A stretch of 64,000 nucleotides of DNA from Micromonospora marina (GTDB lineage: Bacteria > Actinomycetota > Actinomycetes > Mycobacteriales > Micromonosporaceae). A program made the position numbers and the translations under genes. Under the pieces are notes generated by a model. That model did no database searches. It saw nothing but the letters and a program-made list of their open reading frames with translations, and had not been told where the DNA came from. The stretch spans positions 1-64,000 of the forward strand of contig NZ_FMCV01000028.1 in assembly GCF_900091565.1 (NCBI RefSeq). The letters are read 5' to 3'. Below are positions 16,846-32,600 of this stretch, piece after piece. Positions within the stretch are counted from its first letter, which is position 1. Each line of letters begins with the position of its first letter.

Positions 16846-17340
16846 TCAGCGCCAGCCGTAGCCGGCGCGCAACGCCTGCCCGACCCGGTCGAACCGGGAC
16901 CGGTCCAGCACCGCGCCCTCGCGGCGGATGCTGTCCTCGCGCATGGTGAGCACCCGGTCCAGGCGTACCCAGCTCGGCCGCTCGTCCCGGTCCCACTCCC
17001 CCGGGCCGAGCGCCAGCCAGTGCCGCTGGCCGTCCCGGTCGCTCTGGCTGGACAGCATCAACCCGAACAGCGTGCGGCTGTGCCGGCCCACCACCAGCAC
17101 CGGGCGGTCCTTGCCCTGGCGGGGATCGTCCTCGTACGGCACCCAGGTCCAGACGATCTCGCCCGGGTCGGCCTGCCCGTCCGGCTCCGGGGCGTACGAC
17201 AGCTCGCGGCGCTGCAACGCGCTGACCTGACGGCGGCGCGCGACCTGCGCCGGGATCGGCCCGCCGGGGCGGGTGGGGGCGGGTACACCCCGGGTGATCC
17301 GGCCGAGCCGCGACGCCACGTTCCTCAACAGACCTGCCAC
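16846..17340 (-). CDS. PemK/MazF-like family protein
   Basis: 164 residues. From residue about 58 the sequence (DPGEIVWTWVPYEDDPRQGK, DRPVLVVGR, then WVRLDRVLTMREDSIRREGA) matches the PemK/MazF fold. The N-terminal ~55 residues are basic and probably disordered. No antitoxin gene is adjacent, so it is not an ordinary toxin-antitoxin pair. Such orphan actinobacterial members are widespread and of unproven toxicity. It converges with the GGDEF gene, with 51 bases between stops. Confidence 0.78.
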   Translation of the reverse strand: MAGLLRNVASRLGRITRGVPAPTRPGGPIPAQVARRRQVSALQRRELSYAPEPDGQADPGEIVWTWVPYEDDPRQGKDRPVLVVGRHSRTLFGLMLSSQSDRDGQRHWLALGPGEWDRDERPSWVRLDRVLTMREDSIRREGAVLDRSRFDRVGQALRAGYGWR

Positions 17341-17420
17341 GGCGGGCAGCCTATCGCTCGGTGTGAGCCGGCCCCGGAATCGGGTCGCCCGGGCCGGGAG
17401 GGCAGTGCCATCATGCCCCG

Positions 17421-18017
17421 GTGACAGCGCCCCGCCACCAGATCCGTGCCGCGTTCACCGACACCGCCGTCACGGTCTACCAGGCGTACCCGCCGGAGAT
17501 CGCCGGCGCGGCCTTGCGCGCGGGCCGGTTCGTGCCGCCGTTCAAGCGGGAGCGGATGACCTGGATCAAGCCCTCGTTCCGCTGGATGATGTATCGCTGC
17601 GGCTGGGCGCTCAAGCCGGGCCAGGAACGGGTGCTCGCGATCGACATCAGCCGGGCCGGCTTCGAGTGGGCCCTGCGGCACGCCTGCCTCAGCAGCTACG
17701 ACCCGCGCCTGCACCCGGACCGGGAGGCATGGCGACGCGGACTGCGGGTCAGCCCGGTGCGGGTGCAGTGGGACCCGGAACGCTCGCTGCGGCTGGCGCC
17801 GCTGCCGTACCGCTCGCTTCAGGTCGGACTGGCCGGCGAGGCGGTACGCCGGTACGTCGACGAGTGGGTGGTCGGGCTCACCGACGTCACCGCGCTGGCC
17901 CGGTCGGTGCACCACCGGCTCACCGACGGCGACGAGGCGGGGGCGTCGGCGCTGCTGCCGGTGGAACGGCCGTACCCGCTGCCGGACGAGGTGGCCCGCG
18001 TCATCGATGCGAGCTGA
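17421..18017 (+). CDS. DUF4291 protein
   Basis: 198 residues matching DUF4291, from RAAFTDTAVTVYQAYPPEIA through FKRERMTWIKPSFRWMMYRCGWA to VQWDPERSLRL and PYRSLQVGL. Function is unknown; the family is single-domain, soluble and widespread. It starts 80 bases from the divergent PemK-like gene. A short intergenic repeat unit follows about 50 bases after the stop. Confidence 0.87.
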   Translation: MTAPRHQIRAAFTDTAVTVYQAYPPEIAGAALRAGRFVPPFKRERMTWIKPSFRWMMYRCGWALKPGQERVLAIDISRAGFEWALRHACLSSYDPRLHPDREAWRRGLRVSPVRVQWDPERSLRLAPLPYRSLQVGLAGEAVRRYVDEWVVGLTDVTALARSVHHRLTDGDEAGASALLPVERPYPLPDEVARVIDAS

Positions 18018-18065
18018 ACGAGTACGCCGACGCGAGGCGTCCCGGCGCCGGGCGCCGGGCGCGAT

Positions 18066-18119
18066 GTTAATAAGGGGCCCCTCTACTACCGGAGGCGTTA
18101 ACAGGGGGCCCTTCCTTAC
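18066..18119. repeat. Paired GTTAA(T/C)A(A/G)GGGGCCC repeat
   Basis: Two related units, one starting GTTAATAAGGGGCCCCT (18066) and one GTTAACAGGGGGCCCTT (18098), lie head to tail in the spacer between DUF4291 and the serpin-like gene. Each contains a GGGGCCCC-type palindrome. I associate this element with Micromonosporaceae intergenic regions (recollection, not a search). Confidence 0.6.
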
Positions 18120-18205
18120 GCTTGGGGCGTGGAGTTGTCCGACGATCGACCTGTGGTCCTGGCACGCGGCGTGCCGACGGCCGCGCCGGCGGGCAGAGTG
18201 GAGCC

Positions 18206-19423
18206 GTGACTCCTCTGCGCGCACCCCTGGCCCGTTACGCCGAGCGGCTGCACCGTGCCGCCGGTGACACCCACCACGTCGCCTCCCCGTTGGGCGCCTG
18301 GTTGCTGCTGGCGCTGACCGGCCCGGCCGCCACCGGCGACGCCCGCGCGGCGCTGGCCGAGGCGCTCGGCGCCGACCCGGACGACGCCGCCGCCGAGGCC
18401 CGGGCGCTGCTCGCCGCGCCGCATCCGATGGTCGCCGCCGCCACCGCGCTGTGGGAGCGCACCCCGGCGGCGGAGCTGGCCGCCTGGCGAGCCACCCTGC
18501 CGGAGGCAACCGAGCGCGGTCCGCTGCCGGAACAGGCGGCCCTGGACGCCTGGGCCCGGGAGCGTACCGGCGGGCTGATCGACCGCTTCCCGGTCGATGT
18601 CGCCCCGGACACCCTGCTGGTCCTGGCCAGCGCGCTCGCGACGCGGGTGTCCTGGGCCGACCCGTTCGACACCGCCCCGGGCACGGAGCTGGGCGCTGGT
18701 AGCGCCTGGTCGAGCCGCCTGCGGTGGGTGCTGCGGACGCCACCGTTCAGGCACCGCTGCTGGCTGGCCGCCACCGACCGGGCCGGTGCCGTGGCGGTGC
18801 ACGCGGCGCCGGCCCGGACCGGCGACGACGGCACCGGGATGCTCGTGGTGTCGGTGGCCGCCGCACGCGAGGTGCCGGCCGCCGACGTGCTGGCCGCCGC
18901 CCAGGAACTGGCGGGCGCCGCCGCCCTCAGCCCGGGCAACTCCCTGCCGGGCCACCTGTCGCTGTTCGACCTGCCACTGGGCGAGACGCCGCTGTGGACG
19001 CTGCGGGAGGAGCCGGTCAACACGTTCGCGCCGGGCGGCCGGGAGGAACGTGCCACAGCGGTGCTGCCCTGCTGGTCGGCGAGCAGCCGGCACGACCTGA
19101 CCGCGCCCGGGTTCGGCTTCGACGCGGCGGCGCGGGCGCTCGGCGGGCTGCTGGGCCTGACCGGGCCGGGATTCGACGCCGCGCAGTCCGCGGTGGCCCG
19201 GTTCGGCCGCTACGGTTTCGAGGCCGCCGCGGTGACCGCGTTCGGCATGGTGGCCGGCCTGCCGCCGGAGGGAGTCGCCCGCGTCGCCGAGCTGCGGTTC
19301 GGTCACCCGTACGCGGTGGTTGCGGTGACCACCGACCCGGCCGGTGGGCCGTGGCACGCGCTGCCGGTCTACTCCGCCTGGGTCGCCGAGCCGGAGGAGC
19401 TGCCCGCCGACGAGGCCGGATAG
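18206..19423 (+). CDS. Serpin-like protein
   Basis: 405 residues from GTG 18206. VASPLGAWLLLALTGPAATGDARAALAEALG matches the serpin helix A/B region, and LLVLASALATRVSWADPF the conserved shutter strand (NA.yF.g.W). No signal peptide is evident, so it is probably cytoplasmic. The expected reactive-centre loop near the C-terminus is not obvious, which leaves protease inhibition unproven. Its last 55 bases overlap the reading frame of the decayed DUF885 gene on the other strand. Confidence 0.7.
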   Translation: MTPLRAPLARYAERLHRAAGDTHHVASPLGAWLLLALTGPAATGDARAALAEALGADPDDAAAEARALLAAPHPMVAAATALWERTPAAELAAWRATLPEATERGPLPEQAALDAWARERTGGLIDRFPVDVAPDTLLVLASALATRVSWADPFDTAPGTELGAGSAWSSRLRWVLRTPPFRHRCWLAATDRAGAVAVHAAPARTGDDGTGMLVVSVAAAREVPAADVLAAAQELAGAAALSPGNSLPGHLSLFDLPLGETPLWTLREEPVNTFAPGGREERATAVLPCWSASSRHDLTAPGFGFDAAARALGGLLGLTGPGFDAAQSAVARFGRYGFEAAAVTAFGMVAGLPPEGVARVAELRFGHPYAVVAVTTDPAGGPWHALPVYSAWVAEPEELPADEAG

Positions 19424-19798
19424 GCGGCGAGCGCGCTCGTGAGCTGGCCCAGCCCCAGCGAGCCGAGTTCCAGGGCCCGGTGGTGGAACACCCGCCGGTC
19501 GCCGGGGAACGCCGGCAGGTGACCGCGTGCGGCGGCGAGCAGGAGGCTGCGGGCGTACCCGTCGAGTGCGGCCGGGATCGCGGCCTGACGCGCGCCGACG
19601 TGGGCGTGCAGCGGGGTCGCGGGCAGCGCCTCGATCCGGCGCAGGGCGTGCGCGGCGAGGTCGGCGCGGGCCTGGTGACCGTCCGGGCTGTAGTCGGTGA
19701 GCCCGTTCGGCGTCCTGCTCACAGGCCTCGACCACAGCCGCACAGGGATCGAGGCGCCCCATCTCCCGCAGCAGCTCGTCGGTGACGTCCTCGCTCAC
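19369..19798 (-). pseudogene. Decayed DUF885-family (putative metallopeptidase) gene
   Basis: From GTG 19798 one frame gives VSEDVTDELLREMGRLDP. After a shift near 19710 the next frame continues NGLTDYSPDGHQARADL, which is the N-terminus of DUF885 proteins. Further on, IPAALDGYARSLLLAAARG matches a mid-protein helix and VFHHRALELGSLGLGQL matches the extreme C-terminus. About 130 of the usual ~560 residues survive, so large internal deletions and a frameshift have occurred. The intact family has an HExxH-like peptidase motif that is missing here. Confidence 0.6.
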
Positions 19799-19818
19799 CG
19801 CACCGATGCTGGCCCCGG

Positions 19819-19875
19819 TGATCAAGGAGTTCGTGCCGGCCGGGGGGCCCGGAACGGACACGAACTCCTTGATCA
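19819..19875 (-). terminator. Large hairpin at the end of the biosynthetic operon
   Basis: Arms TGATCAAGGAGTTCGTG (19819-19835) and its perfect complement (19859-19875) enclose a 23-base GC-rich loop. It lies 18 bases beyond the stop of the last synthetase gene and could also terminate rightward transcription. Confidence 0.8.
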
Positions 19876-19892
19876 ACCGGGTGGAGGCGGGG

Positions 19893-25378
<5,486 letters not shown>

Positions 25379-25379
<1 letters not shown>

Positions 25380-28300
25380 CAGTCGGTTCCCTCTTCCGCC
25401 GCGAGCAACGCGGCGACCTCGGTGTCGGAGAGCCCGTCGAGTTCGGCGGCGATCCGCTGTTCGATCTGGGCCGCCAGGTCCGCCACCACAGGGCTGCCGA
25501 ACAGCGCCCGCATGGGCAGGTCGACGTCCACCTCGGCGCGGATCCGGGCCATCGCCCGCATGCCGCGCAGCGAGTTGCCGCCGAGGGCGAAGAAGTCGTC
25601 GTGGGCGCCGACCTTCTCCACCTGGAGGATCTCGGCGTACACCTCGGCGACCAGAGCCTCGGCCTCGGTGCGGGGCGCGACGTAGCTGTCCTGGGCCTGC
25701 TCGGCCGCCGCCGGGGCGGGCAGCGCGGCGCGGTCCAGCTTGCCGTTGGGCGTCAGCGGCAGCGCGTCCAGCCGGACCAGAGCGGCCGGCACCAGGTGCG
25801 CGGGCAGCTCGCGGGCCAGTTCGGCGCGGACCGAGTCCTCGTGGGCCGGGCCCACCAGGTAGCCGACGAGCATCGGCTCGCCGCCGTCGGTGCGGACCGC
25901 CGCGGCGGCGGCGCGCACGTCCGGGTGGGCCAGCAACGCGGCCTCGACCTCACCCAGCTCGATGCGCATACCGCGCACCTTGACCTGGTCGTCGCGGCGG
26001 CCCAGGTAGTCGAGCGTGCCGTCGGCACGCCAGCGGGCCAGGTCGCCGGTGGCGTACATCCGGGCGCCGGGCGGGCCGTACGGGCACGGCAGGAACCGCT
26101 CGGCGGTCAGGCCGGGCCGGTCGTGGTAGCCGCGGGCGAGCTGGGTGCCGGTGACGTACAGCTCCCCCACCATCCCCGGGGGCACCGGCCGCAGCGCCGC
26201 GTCGAGCAGCAGCGCCCGGGTGTTCCAGGTGGGCCTGCCGATCGGCACCGGACCGGCCGGGACCGGCTCACCGGGTGCGACCCGGGCCGCGACGCAACCC
26301 ACTGTGGCCTCCGTCGGGCCGTACTCGTTGATCACCGCCACGTCGGGGTGTGCGGCCCGCCAGGCGGCGAGCTGCTCTCCGGTCAGCGCCTCGCCGCCGA
26401 TCACCAGGTCGGCCGTCGGCGAAAGCTCGCCGTCGAGCAACGGCAGGTGGCTCGGCGTGACCTTGAGGAAGGCCGGCCGGCCACCGGCGCGGGCGGCCGG
26501 GGAGTCGATCGCGGCGAGCCGCACCGTGCCGCCGGCGGTGAGCGTGCCGAGCAGGCCGGTGACGGTCAGGTCGAACGACACCGGCGAGTGCAGCAGCGCC
26601 ACCCCGGAAAGCCCCGGGTAGGTGGCGCGGGCCCAGGCCAGGTACGCGGTCACCGCCCGGTGCTCGACCACCACGCCCTTCGGGCGGCCGGTGGAGCCGG
26701 AGGTGTAGAGCACGTACGCCGGGTGCTCCGGGCGCAGCGGCGCGACCCGGTCGGCGTCGGTGAGGTCGTCGCCGGACTGGTCCGAGCCGACCTCGCCGTC
26801 GAGCACCAGCGCGTCACCGGGCACCAGGGCGGCGGTGTCCGGCGCGGTCACCACCAGCGCGGGCGCGGCGTCGGTCAACAGGTACGCGATCCGGCCGGCC
26901 GGGTACGCGGTGTCCACCGGCACGTACGCGGCGCCCGCCTTGAGCACCGCCAGCATCGCCACGACGAGGTCGCAGGAGCGGGGCAGCGCCAGCGCGACCC
27001 GGGTCTCCGGGCCGGCGCCGCGGGCCACCAGCAGCCGGGCCAGCCGGTTCGCGGCGGTGTTCAGCTCGCCGTAGCCGAGCGTCACGCCGTCGCAGACCAG
27101 CGCCGCCGCTTCCGGGGTGGCGGCGGCCCGCCGTTGCACCTCGTCGACCACAGTGGTCACCGGCACGTCGTGGGCGGTGTCGTTCCAGGCGCCGAGCACC
27201 TGGTCCCGCTCGGTGTCGGTGAGCAGCGGCAGCGCGCCCACCGGACGTTCCGGCTCGGCGACGGCGGCGGCGAGCAGGCGTACGTAGCGGCTGACCACCG
27301 TCTCGGCCGTGGACCGGTCGAACAGGTCGGTGCGGTAGACCAGGCGGCAGTCACCAGTGGTGATGTCGAAGGCCAGGTCGTCCTTCGTGGTGCCCAGCTC
27401 GACCGGGTCGAGGCCGGAGTCCGGGATCCAGTTCAGCGCGGTCTGGAAGATCGGCTGCACCGACGGGTCACGCTGCGGGTCGACCGCCTCGACGATCTTC
27501 TGGAACGGTGTCTGCCCGTGCTCCATGGCGTCGATCAGGCCGTTGCGCACCCGGCCGAGCAGCGCCGCGAACGTCGGGTCGCCGGAGACGTCGCAGCGCA
27601 GCGCCACCGGGTTGACGAACATGCCGATCAGCGACGCCAGCTCCGGGTTGTCCCGGCCCGCGGTGGAGACGCCGACCACCACGTCGGCGTCGCCGGAGAT
27701 CCGCGACAGCAGCGCCGCGAAACCGGCCAGCAGCACCATGTACGGGGTGGCCTGCGCGCCGGTGGCCAGCGCGCCGACGCGGTCCAGCAGCCCGTCGGGC
27801 AGCGTGAAGCGCACCTCGTCACCGGCGAAGCCGAGCTGGGCCGGGCGGGGCCGGTCCAGCGGCAGGCCGGTGACCGGCGGCGCGCCGGCCAGGTGACCGG
27901 TCCAGAACGCGAGCTGCCGGTCCAGGTCCTCGCCGGTGAGCTGCTGGCGCTGCCAGACCGCGAAGTCGGCGTACTGGATGGGCAGCTCGGGCACGGCGGG
28001 CTCGGCGCCGGTGCGCGCGGCCTCGCAGAACGCGACCAGCTCGGCGTGGAACAGCACCGCCGAGTGGCTGTCGAAGACGGCGTGGTGCACCACGAACGCC
28101 AGCGCCAGTCCTTCGGTCATGCGGATCAGCCGGGCCCGCCACAGCGGCGCCGCGTCCAGCGGGATCGGCAGGCGCGCCACCTCGCCGCGGATGCGCTCGA
28201 ACTCGGCCCGCTGCTCGCCGGCCGGCAGGTGGGTGATGTCGGTGACGGGCAGCGGCGACGGCTCGTGGGCGCGCACGACCTGCACCAGCACGCCGTCGTT

Positions 28301-28504
28301 GGTCCGCAGGTGGGTACACAGCGCCTCGTGCCGGGCGATCACCCGGTTGACCACGTCACTCGCCGTGCCGGCGTCCACGCCGGCGGGGAACAGCCACGGG
28401 AAGGACACGTTGAACACCGGCGAGGCGGCGTCGAGCTGGTTGGCCATCCACACCCGCTCCTGGGCGTAGGAGGCCGGGAAGGTCCACTCCTGGCTCGCGC
28501 TCAT
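25379..28504 (-). CDS. NRPS module C-A(Asn)-T
   Basis: 1041 residues from ATG 28504, which overlaps the MbtH stop as ATGA. The C domain motif is HHAVFDS (His140, His141), with Ser replacing the usual Gly. The A domain reads D-L-T-K-V-G-E-V-G-K, matching known Asn codes at all but one position and Asp codes less well, so L-Asn is predicted. T carries Ser978 in GGNSL. No epimerase or thioesterase is present. The adjacent MbtH-like protein probably supports this or the other A domains. The SyrP-like hydroxylase two genes upstream is the likely beta-hydroxylase of the Asn loaded here (inference). Confidence 0.9.
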
Positions 28505-28689
28505 GAGAGGGCCTCGCGCACGGAGCGGGGACGCATGTCGGTCCAGACCTCGTCCACGTGGGCCAGGCACTCCTCGCGGCTGCCGGCGAAGCCGGTGTCG
28601 TGCCAGCCGGCGGGCAGGTCCCGGTCGGCCGCCCAGATCGAGTACTGCTCCTCGTCGTTGCGGACGACCAGGAATCGGAGTTCGGCCAT
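28501..28689 (-). CDS. MbtH-like protein
   Basis: 62 residues. FLVVRNDEEQYSIWAADRDLPAGWHDTGFAG and the helix EECLAHVDEVWTDMRP are the MbtH fold, a chaperone-like partner that binds and activates NRPS adenylation domains. The usual SLWP reads SIWA here. It is shorter at the N-terminus than average (no NPFDD) yet complete. One base separates it from the hydroxylase gene, and its stop overlaps the next synthetase start. Confidence 0.93.
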   Translation of the reverse strand: MAELRFLVVRNDEEQYSIWAADRDLPAGWHDTGFAGSREECLAHVDEVWTDMRPRSVREALS

Positions 28690-28690
28690 G

Positions 28691-29644
28691 TCAGTTCGCT
28701 CCTGCGTTCTCGGGGGTGTACGGCTCGGCCATCGCCACGGCGATCTTGCGGGGACCGGTGAACGGTTCCCGGCCGTGCGCGGCGGTCATGTTGTCCACCA
28801 CCAGCACGTCGTCGCGCTGGTAGTCGAAGCGGACGGTGGCGGCCCGGTAGGCGGCGCGGAGGTGGTCCATGACGTCGGTGGGGATCTCGCCGCCGTCGCC
28901 GTAGTAGGTGTTCGCCGGCAGCCCGTCGGCGCCGAACATGGCCAGCAGCCCCTCCTGGTAGTCAGCCGGCAGCGTGCTGAGGTGGAAGAAGGTGGCGTGG
29001 TTGAACCAGCGCGGGGTGTCCGACCCGGGCCGGTGGTGCACCACGTCGCGGACCGCGCGGGTACGCAGGCCGTCCTCGCCGACCCACTCCACGGTGATCC
29101 CGTTGTCCGCCGCGTACGCCTCGACCTCGGCGCGGCTCTCGGTGTCGAACACCTCCTGCCAGCGGGTGCCGAAGTCGCCGTGGAAGTTGCGCACCAGCAT
29201 CCACCGGCGGCGGACGAACTCCTCGCGGACCGCGGGGTCGACCAGCTCGTACACCCGGCGCACGTCGGCCAGCGGCGTGGCGCCCCGGCTGTCCGGCGGC
29301 GTGACGCAGTAGAAGAACAGCGTCAGCGGCCAGCGCGCCTGGTACGAGTTCTCGTTGTGCAGGAAGATCTCCTCGTCCGGCGGGTAGTCGGTCGAGGTGT
29401 AGACCCGGCCCTTGATCGAGTGCCGGGGCGAGGAGCGCTCGGTGTAGGTCAGCGGCTCCCCGGCGAGCGCGCGGACGGCCTGGTCGAAGCCGTCCACGCC
29501 GCCCACGTCGAAGCCGCGGAACAGCAGCCCTCCGCTGGCGACGAGGGTGTCGCGCAGCTCGGCGCGCCGGGCCGTGATCAGGTCGGTCAGCGCCCGGCCG
29601 TCGCTCTCGACGACCACCGGAAGCGTCGTGGTTGTCTCGCTCAT
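28691..29644 (-). CDS. SyrP-like Fe(II)/2-oxoglutarate hydroxylase
   Basis: 317-residue TauD/TfdA-superfamily dioxygenase, closest in motif to SyrP, the aspartyl beta-hydroxylase acting on a carrier-bound residue in syringomycin synthesis. Iron ligands are His96 and Glu98 in FLHNENSYQARWP and distal His290 in DNMTAAHGREPF; Arg of TGPRK would bind 2-oxoglutarate. Hydroxylation of the Asn (or Asp) on the adjacent C-A-T module is the natural prediction, giving beta-hydroxy-Asn. ATG 29644 follows AGGAGA. It is followed after one base by the MbtH gene. Confidence 0.87.
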   Translation of the reverse strand: MSETTTTLPVVVESDGRALTDLITARRAELRDTLVASGGLLFRGFDVGGVDGFDQAVRALAGEPLTYTERSSPRHSIKGRVYTSTDYPPDEEIFLHNENSYQARWPLTLFFYCVTPPDSRGATPLADVRRVYELVDPAVREEFVRRRWMLVRNFHGDFGTRWQEVFDTESRAEVEAYAADNGITVEWVGEDGLRTRAVRDVVHHRPGSDTPRWFNHATFFHLSTLPADYQEGLLAMFGADGLPANTYYGDGGEIPTDVMDHLRAAYRAATVRFDYQRDDVLVVDNMTAAHGREPFTGPRKIAVAMAEPYTPENAGAN

Positions 29645-29675
29645 GGTGCTTGTCTCCTGGTTCTGCGTCGGGAGG

Positions 29676-32600
29676 TCAGCCGCGGGGCAGCCGCGGGATG
29701 GCCGGGATCGCCGCCGGGGCGGCCGGTGCGTCGGCGCGCAGCTCCTCGATCCGGGCGGCCAGTCCGGCCACCGTGGGGGTCTCGAAGAGGCTGCGCATCG
29801 GCAGCCGTACGCCGGTCGCCTTGCGCATGGCGGCGATGAGCTGCACGGCGACCAGCGAGTTGCCGCCGAGGGCGAAGAAGTCGTCGTCCACGCCGACGTC
29901 GGTGACGCCGAGGCCGTCGCGCCATACCTGGGCGATCGTCTTCTCCAGCTCGGTGCCGGGCGCCGCCGAGCCGCCGGCGGCCGTCGTCGGGCCGGTCGGC
30001 GCGTCGGTCTCCTCGGCGAGGCTGTCGGTGGTGACCCGGGCCGCCCGGCGCCGGATGTCGGCGACGGTGCGGGTGGTGATCACCACCTGGGCGCCGAGGC
30101 CGGCGGCGAGGCTGCGGCGGAACGCCTCCGCGCCGTCGACCGGCCGGATGTCCTCGGTGACCGCCGCCGGGGCGTCACCGCCCGCCGCCGGGGACTCGGC
30201 CAGGTTGCCGGTGACCGCGTCCCGGTCGACCCGACGCAGCACGAAGTCGCCGATCGCGACCAGTTCCCGCCCGTCCGGGTCGCGCAGCGACAGGTCGGCG
30301 GCGACCACCTCGTCGGTGGCGGCGGGCCGGTGCCGCAGGTGACTGTGGAACGTCGCGGGCAGCGGCCCGCGCACCACGATCCGGCCGTACGACAGCGGCA
30401 GGTAGGTGCCGGAGCCCTGTCCCCGGCCGAACGCGGTGGCCACGTCCAGCAGCGCCGGGTGCATGCCCCAGGAGGGCAGGTCACCGAGCGCGGCGGCGGG
30501 CGCCTGCACCCGGGCCAGTTCCTCGCCGTCGGCGAGGTGGTGCTCGGCCAGCGCCGCCCAACGCGGCCCGAACGTGAGCATGCTGGTACGTCCCCTGCCG
30601 AACGACGCGTCGTCGTCGACCCGCCGCCCGGTCACCGTGGGCACGGCGGCCGGCGGGGCCGCGTCGGTGGTCCAGCCGGCGGTGCCGCGGACGTGGGTCC
30701 GCGCCTGACCGGCGGCGAGGCTGGCGACTGTGAAGTCGGTGCCGTCCTCGGCCGAGGTCAGCTCGACCCGGTACTGGGCCACGGTGCCGTCCGGCACCGA
30801 GAACGGCTCCAGGAACACCACGTCGCGCAGCTCCACCGCGGCATCCGGCCCTGGCGCGGGCAGCGCCGCGACCACCGCCGCGCGCACCGACTCCAGGTGG
30901 GCGGTGCCCGGCACCACCGGCACCCCGCCGATCCGGTGCTCGTCGAGCAGCCAGTGGGTGCCGGCCGAGACCAGGCCGTGCAGCACCGTGCCGTCCGGGC
31001 CGGCGACCATCGTGGTGAGCACCGGGTGGGCGACCGCCGTGGTCACGGTGTCCCGCCCGGCGGCCCGGAACCCGGCCGGCGCGGCGGTCTCCACCGCCAT
31101 GCCGACCTCGGCCCAGCCACCCCAGTTCTGCGACACCACAGGCGCGCGGAACCCGGTGCCGGAACGCGCGAACGCGTCCAGGAAGTTGTTCGCGGCGCAG
31201 TAGTCGACCTGGCCGAACCCGCCGATCACCGCGGTGATCGAGGAGCACAGCACGACGAAGTCCAGCGGCAGGTCACCGAAGACCCGGGCCAGCGCCAGGG
31301 TGCCGGCCAGCTTCGGGGCCAGCACACGCCGCGCCTCGTCGCGCTCCTTCACCTCGGCCATGCCGCCGCCGGGCAGACCGGCGGCGTGCACGATGCCGTC
31401 CAGCCCGCCGAACCGGCGCTCCACCTCGTCGCGGACCCGGCGCAGGTCGTCGGCGTCGGTGACGTCGGCGGCGAGCACCAGCACCTCGGCGCCCGCGGCC
31501 TCCATCCGGCGGATCGCCGCGATGGCCCGCCCGGCCCGGTCGGTACCGCCGTGCACCGCGAGGTGCGCGTCCCAGGCGTCCCGCTCGGGCAGCCCGGACC
31601 GGGCCAGCAGCACCAGCTTGGCGCGGACCCGGCCGGCGAAGTCCTCGGCGAGGGTGACGCCGATGCCGCCGAGACCGCCGGTGATCAGGTAGCGGCCCTC
31701 CTCGCGCAGCACGCCCGGCACGTCCTCGGCGGCCACGCTCACCTGCTCGTAGCCGCCCAGCCAGCGGCGGTCGCCGCGCAGCGCCACCTCCGGGTGCTCG
31801 GCGTCGACCGGGCTGCGCAGCTCGGCCACCAGGGCGGCGACGCCACGCGCGGCCGGGTCGGTGTCGAGCAGCCGCACGGTCAGGCCGGGCAGCTCGGCCG
31901 GGAGCACCCGGGCCAGGGCGGCCAGCGTGGCGTGCTCCGGGCGGGTCAGGTCGTCGCCGCGTACGTCGCCGATGCCGGCGGTGACCAGGTCCAGGCGTAC
32001 GCCCGCCTCGTCGGCCGTCACACCGGCGCCGGCGAGGGCCTGCACCAGGTGCAGCGCGCCGAAGAAGCCGCGCTCCTGCGCCGCCCAGGCGGCCGCCGCG
32101 TCGGTGCCGACCGGCTCGCCGTCGAGCGCGAACGCGTGCACGATCCGCCGGGGCAGGTCGGCTCCGAGCGCGGCGACCAGTTCCTCGGCGTCGGCGCGTA
32201 CGCCGGGGCGCAGCCGGAAACCGTTGGCGGTCGCGGTGAACGCCTCGCCGGCGCGTACCTCGACCGGGTCGTCGCCGGCGGCACGCAACGCGGCCACGAG
32301 CGCCTCGCCGCGCGGGCCGTCGGCCAGCACCAGGCAGCGGCCCAGCGGCTCGGCCGTCCGGGTCGGGGCGGCCTGCCGCCACACCGGCACCGCGAACCAC
32401 TCCGGCAGCAGGCGGGGACCGGTCTCCACCGGCGCCGCGGCGAGCTCCTGCTCCGGCTCCGGGTCGATCCAGTAGCGGCGCCGCTCGAACGGGTACGTGG
32501 GCAGCGGCACCCGTCGCGCGTGCGGGTCGGCGGGGACGCTCACCGGCACCCCGGCGCACCAGAGCGCGCCGGCGGTGCCGAGCAGCGCGGCCACGTCACC

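Noticed and set aside
16846..17340. A complete toxin-antitoxin pair
   Set aside because: No antitoxin-sized gene is adjacent on the same strand; only the PemK-like protein is present.
19819..19875. Inverted repeat as a transposon end
   Set aside because: Single hairpin with no transposase, target duplication or second copy in the window; position fits a terminator.
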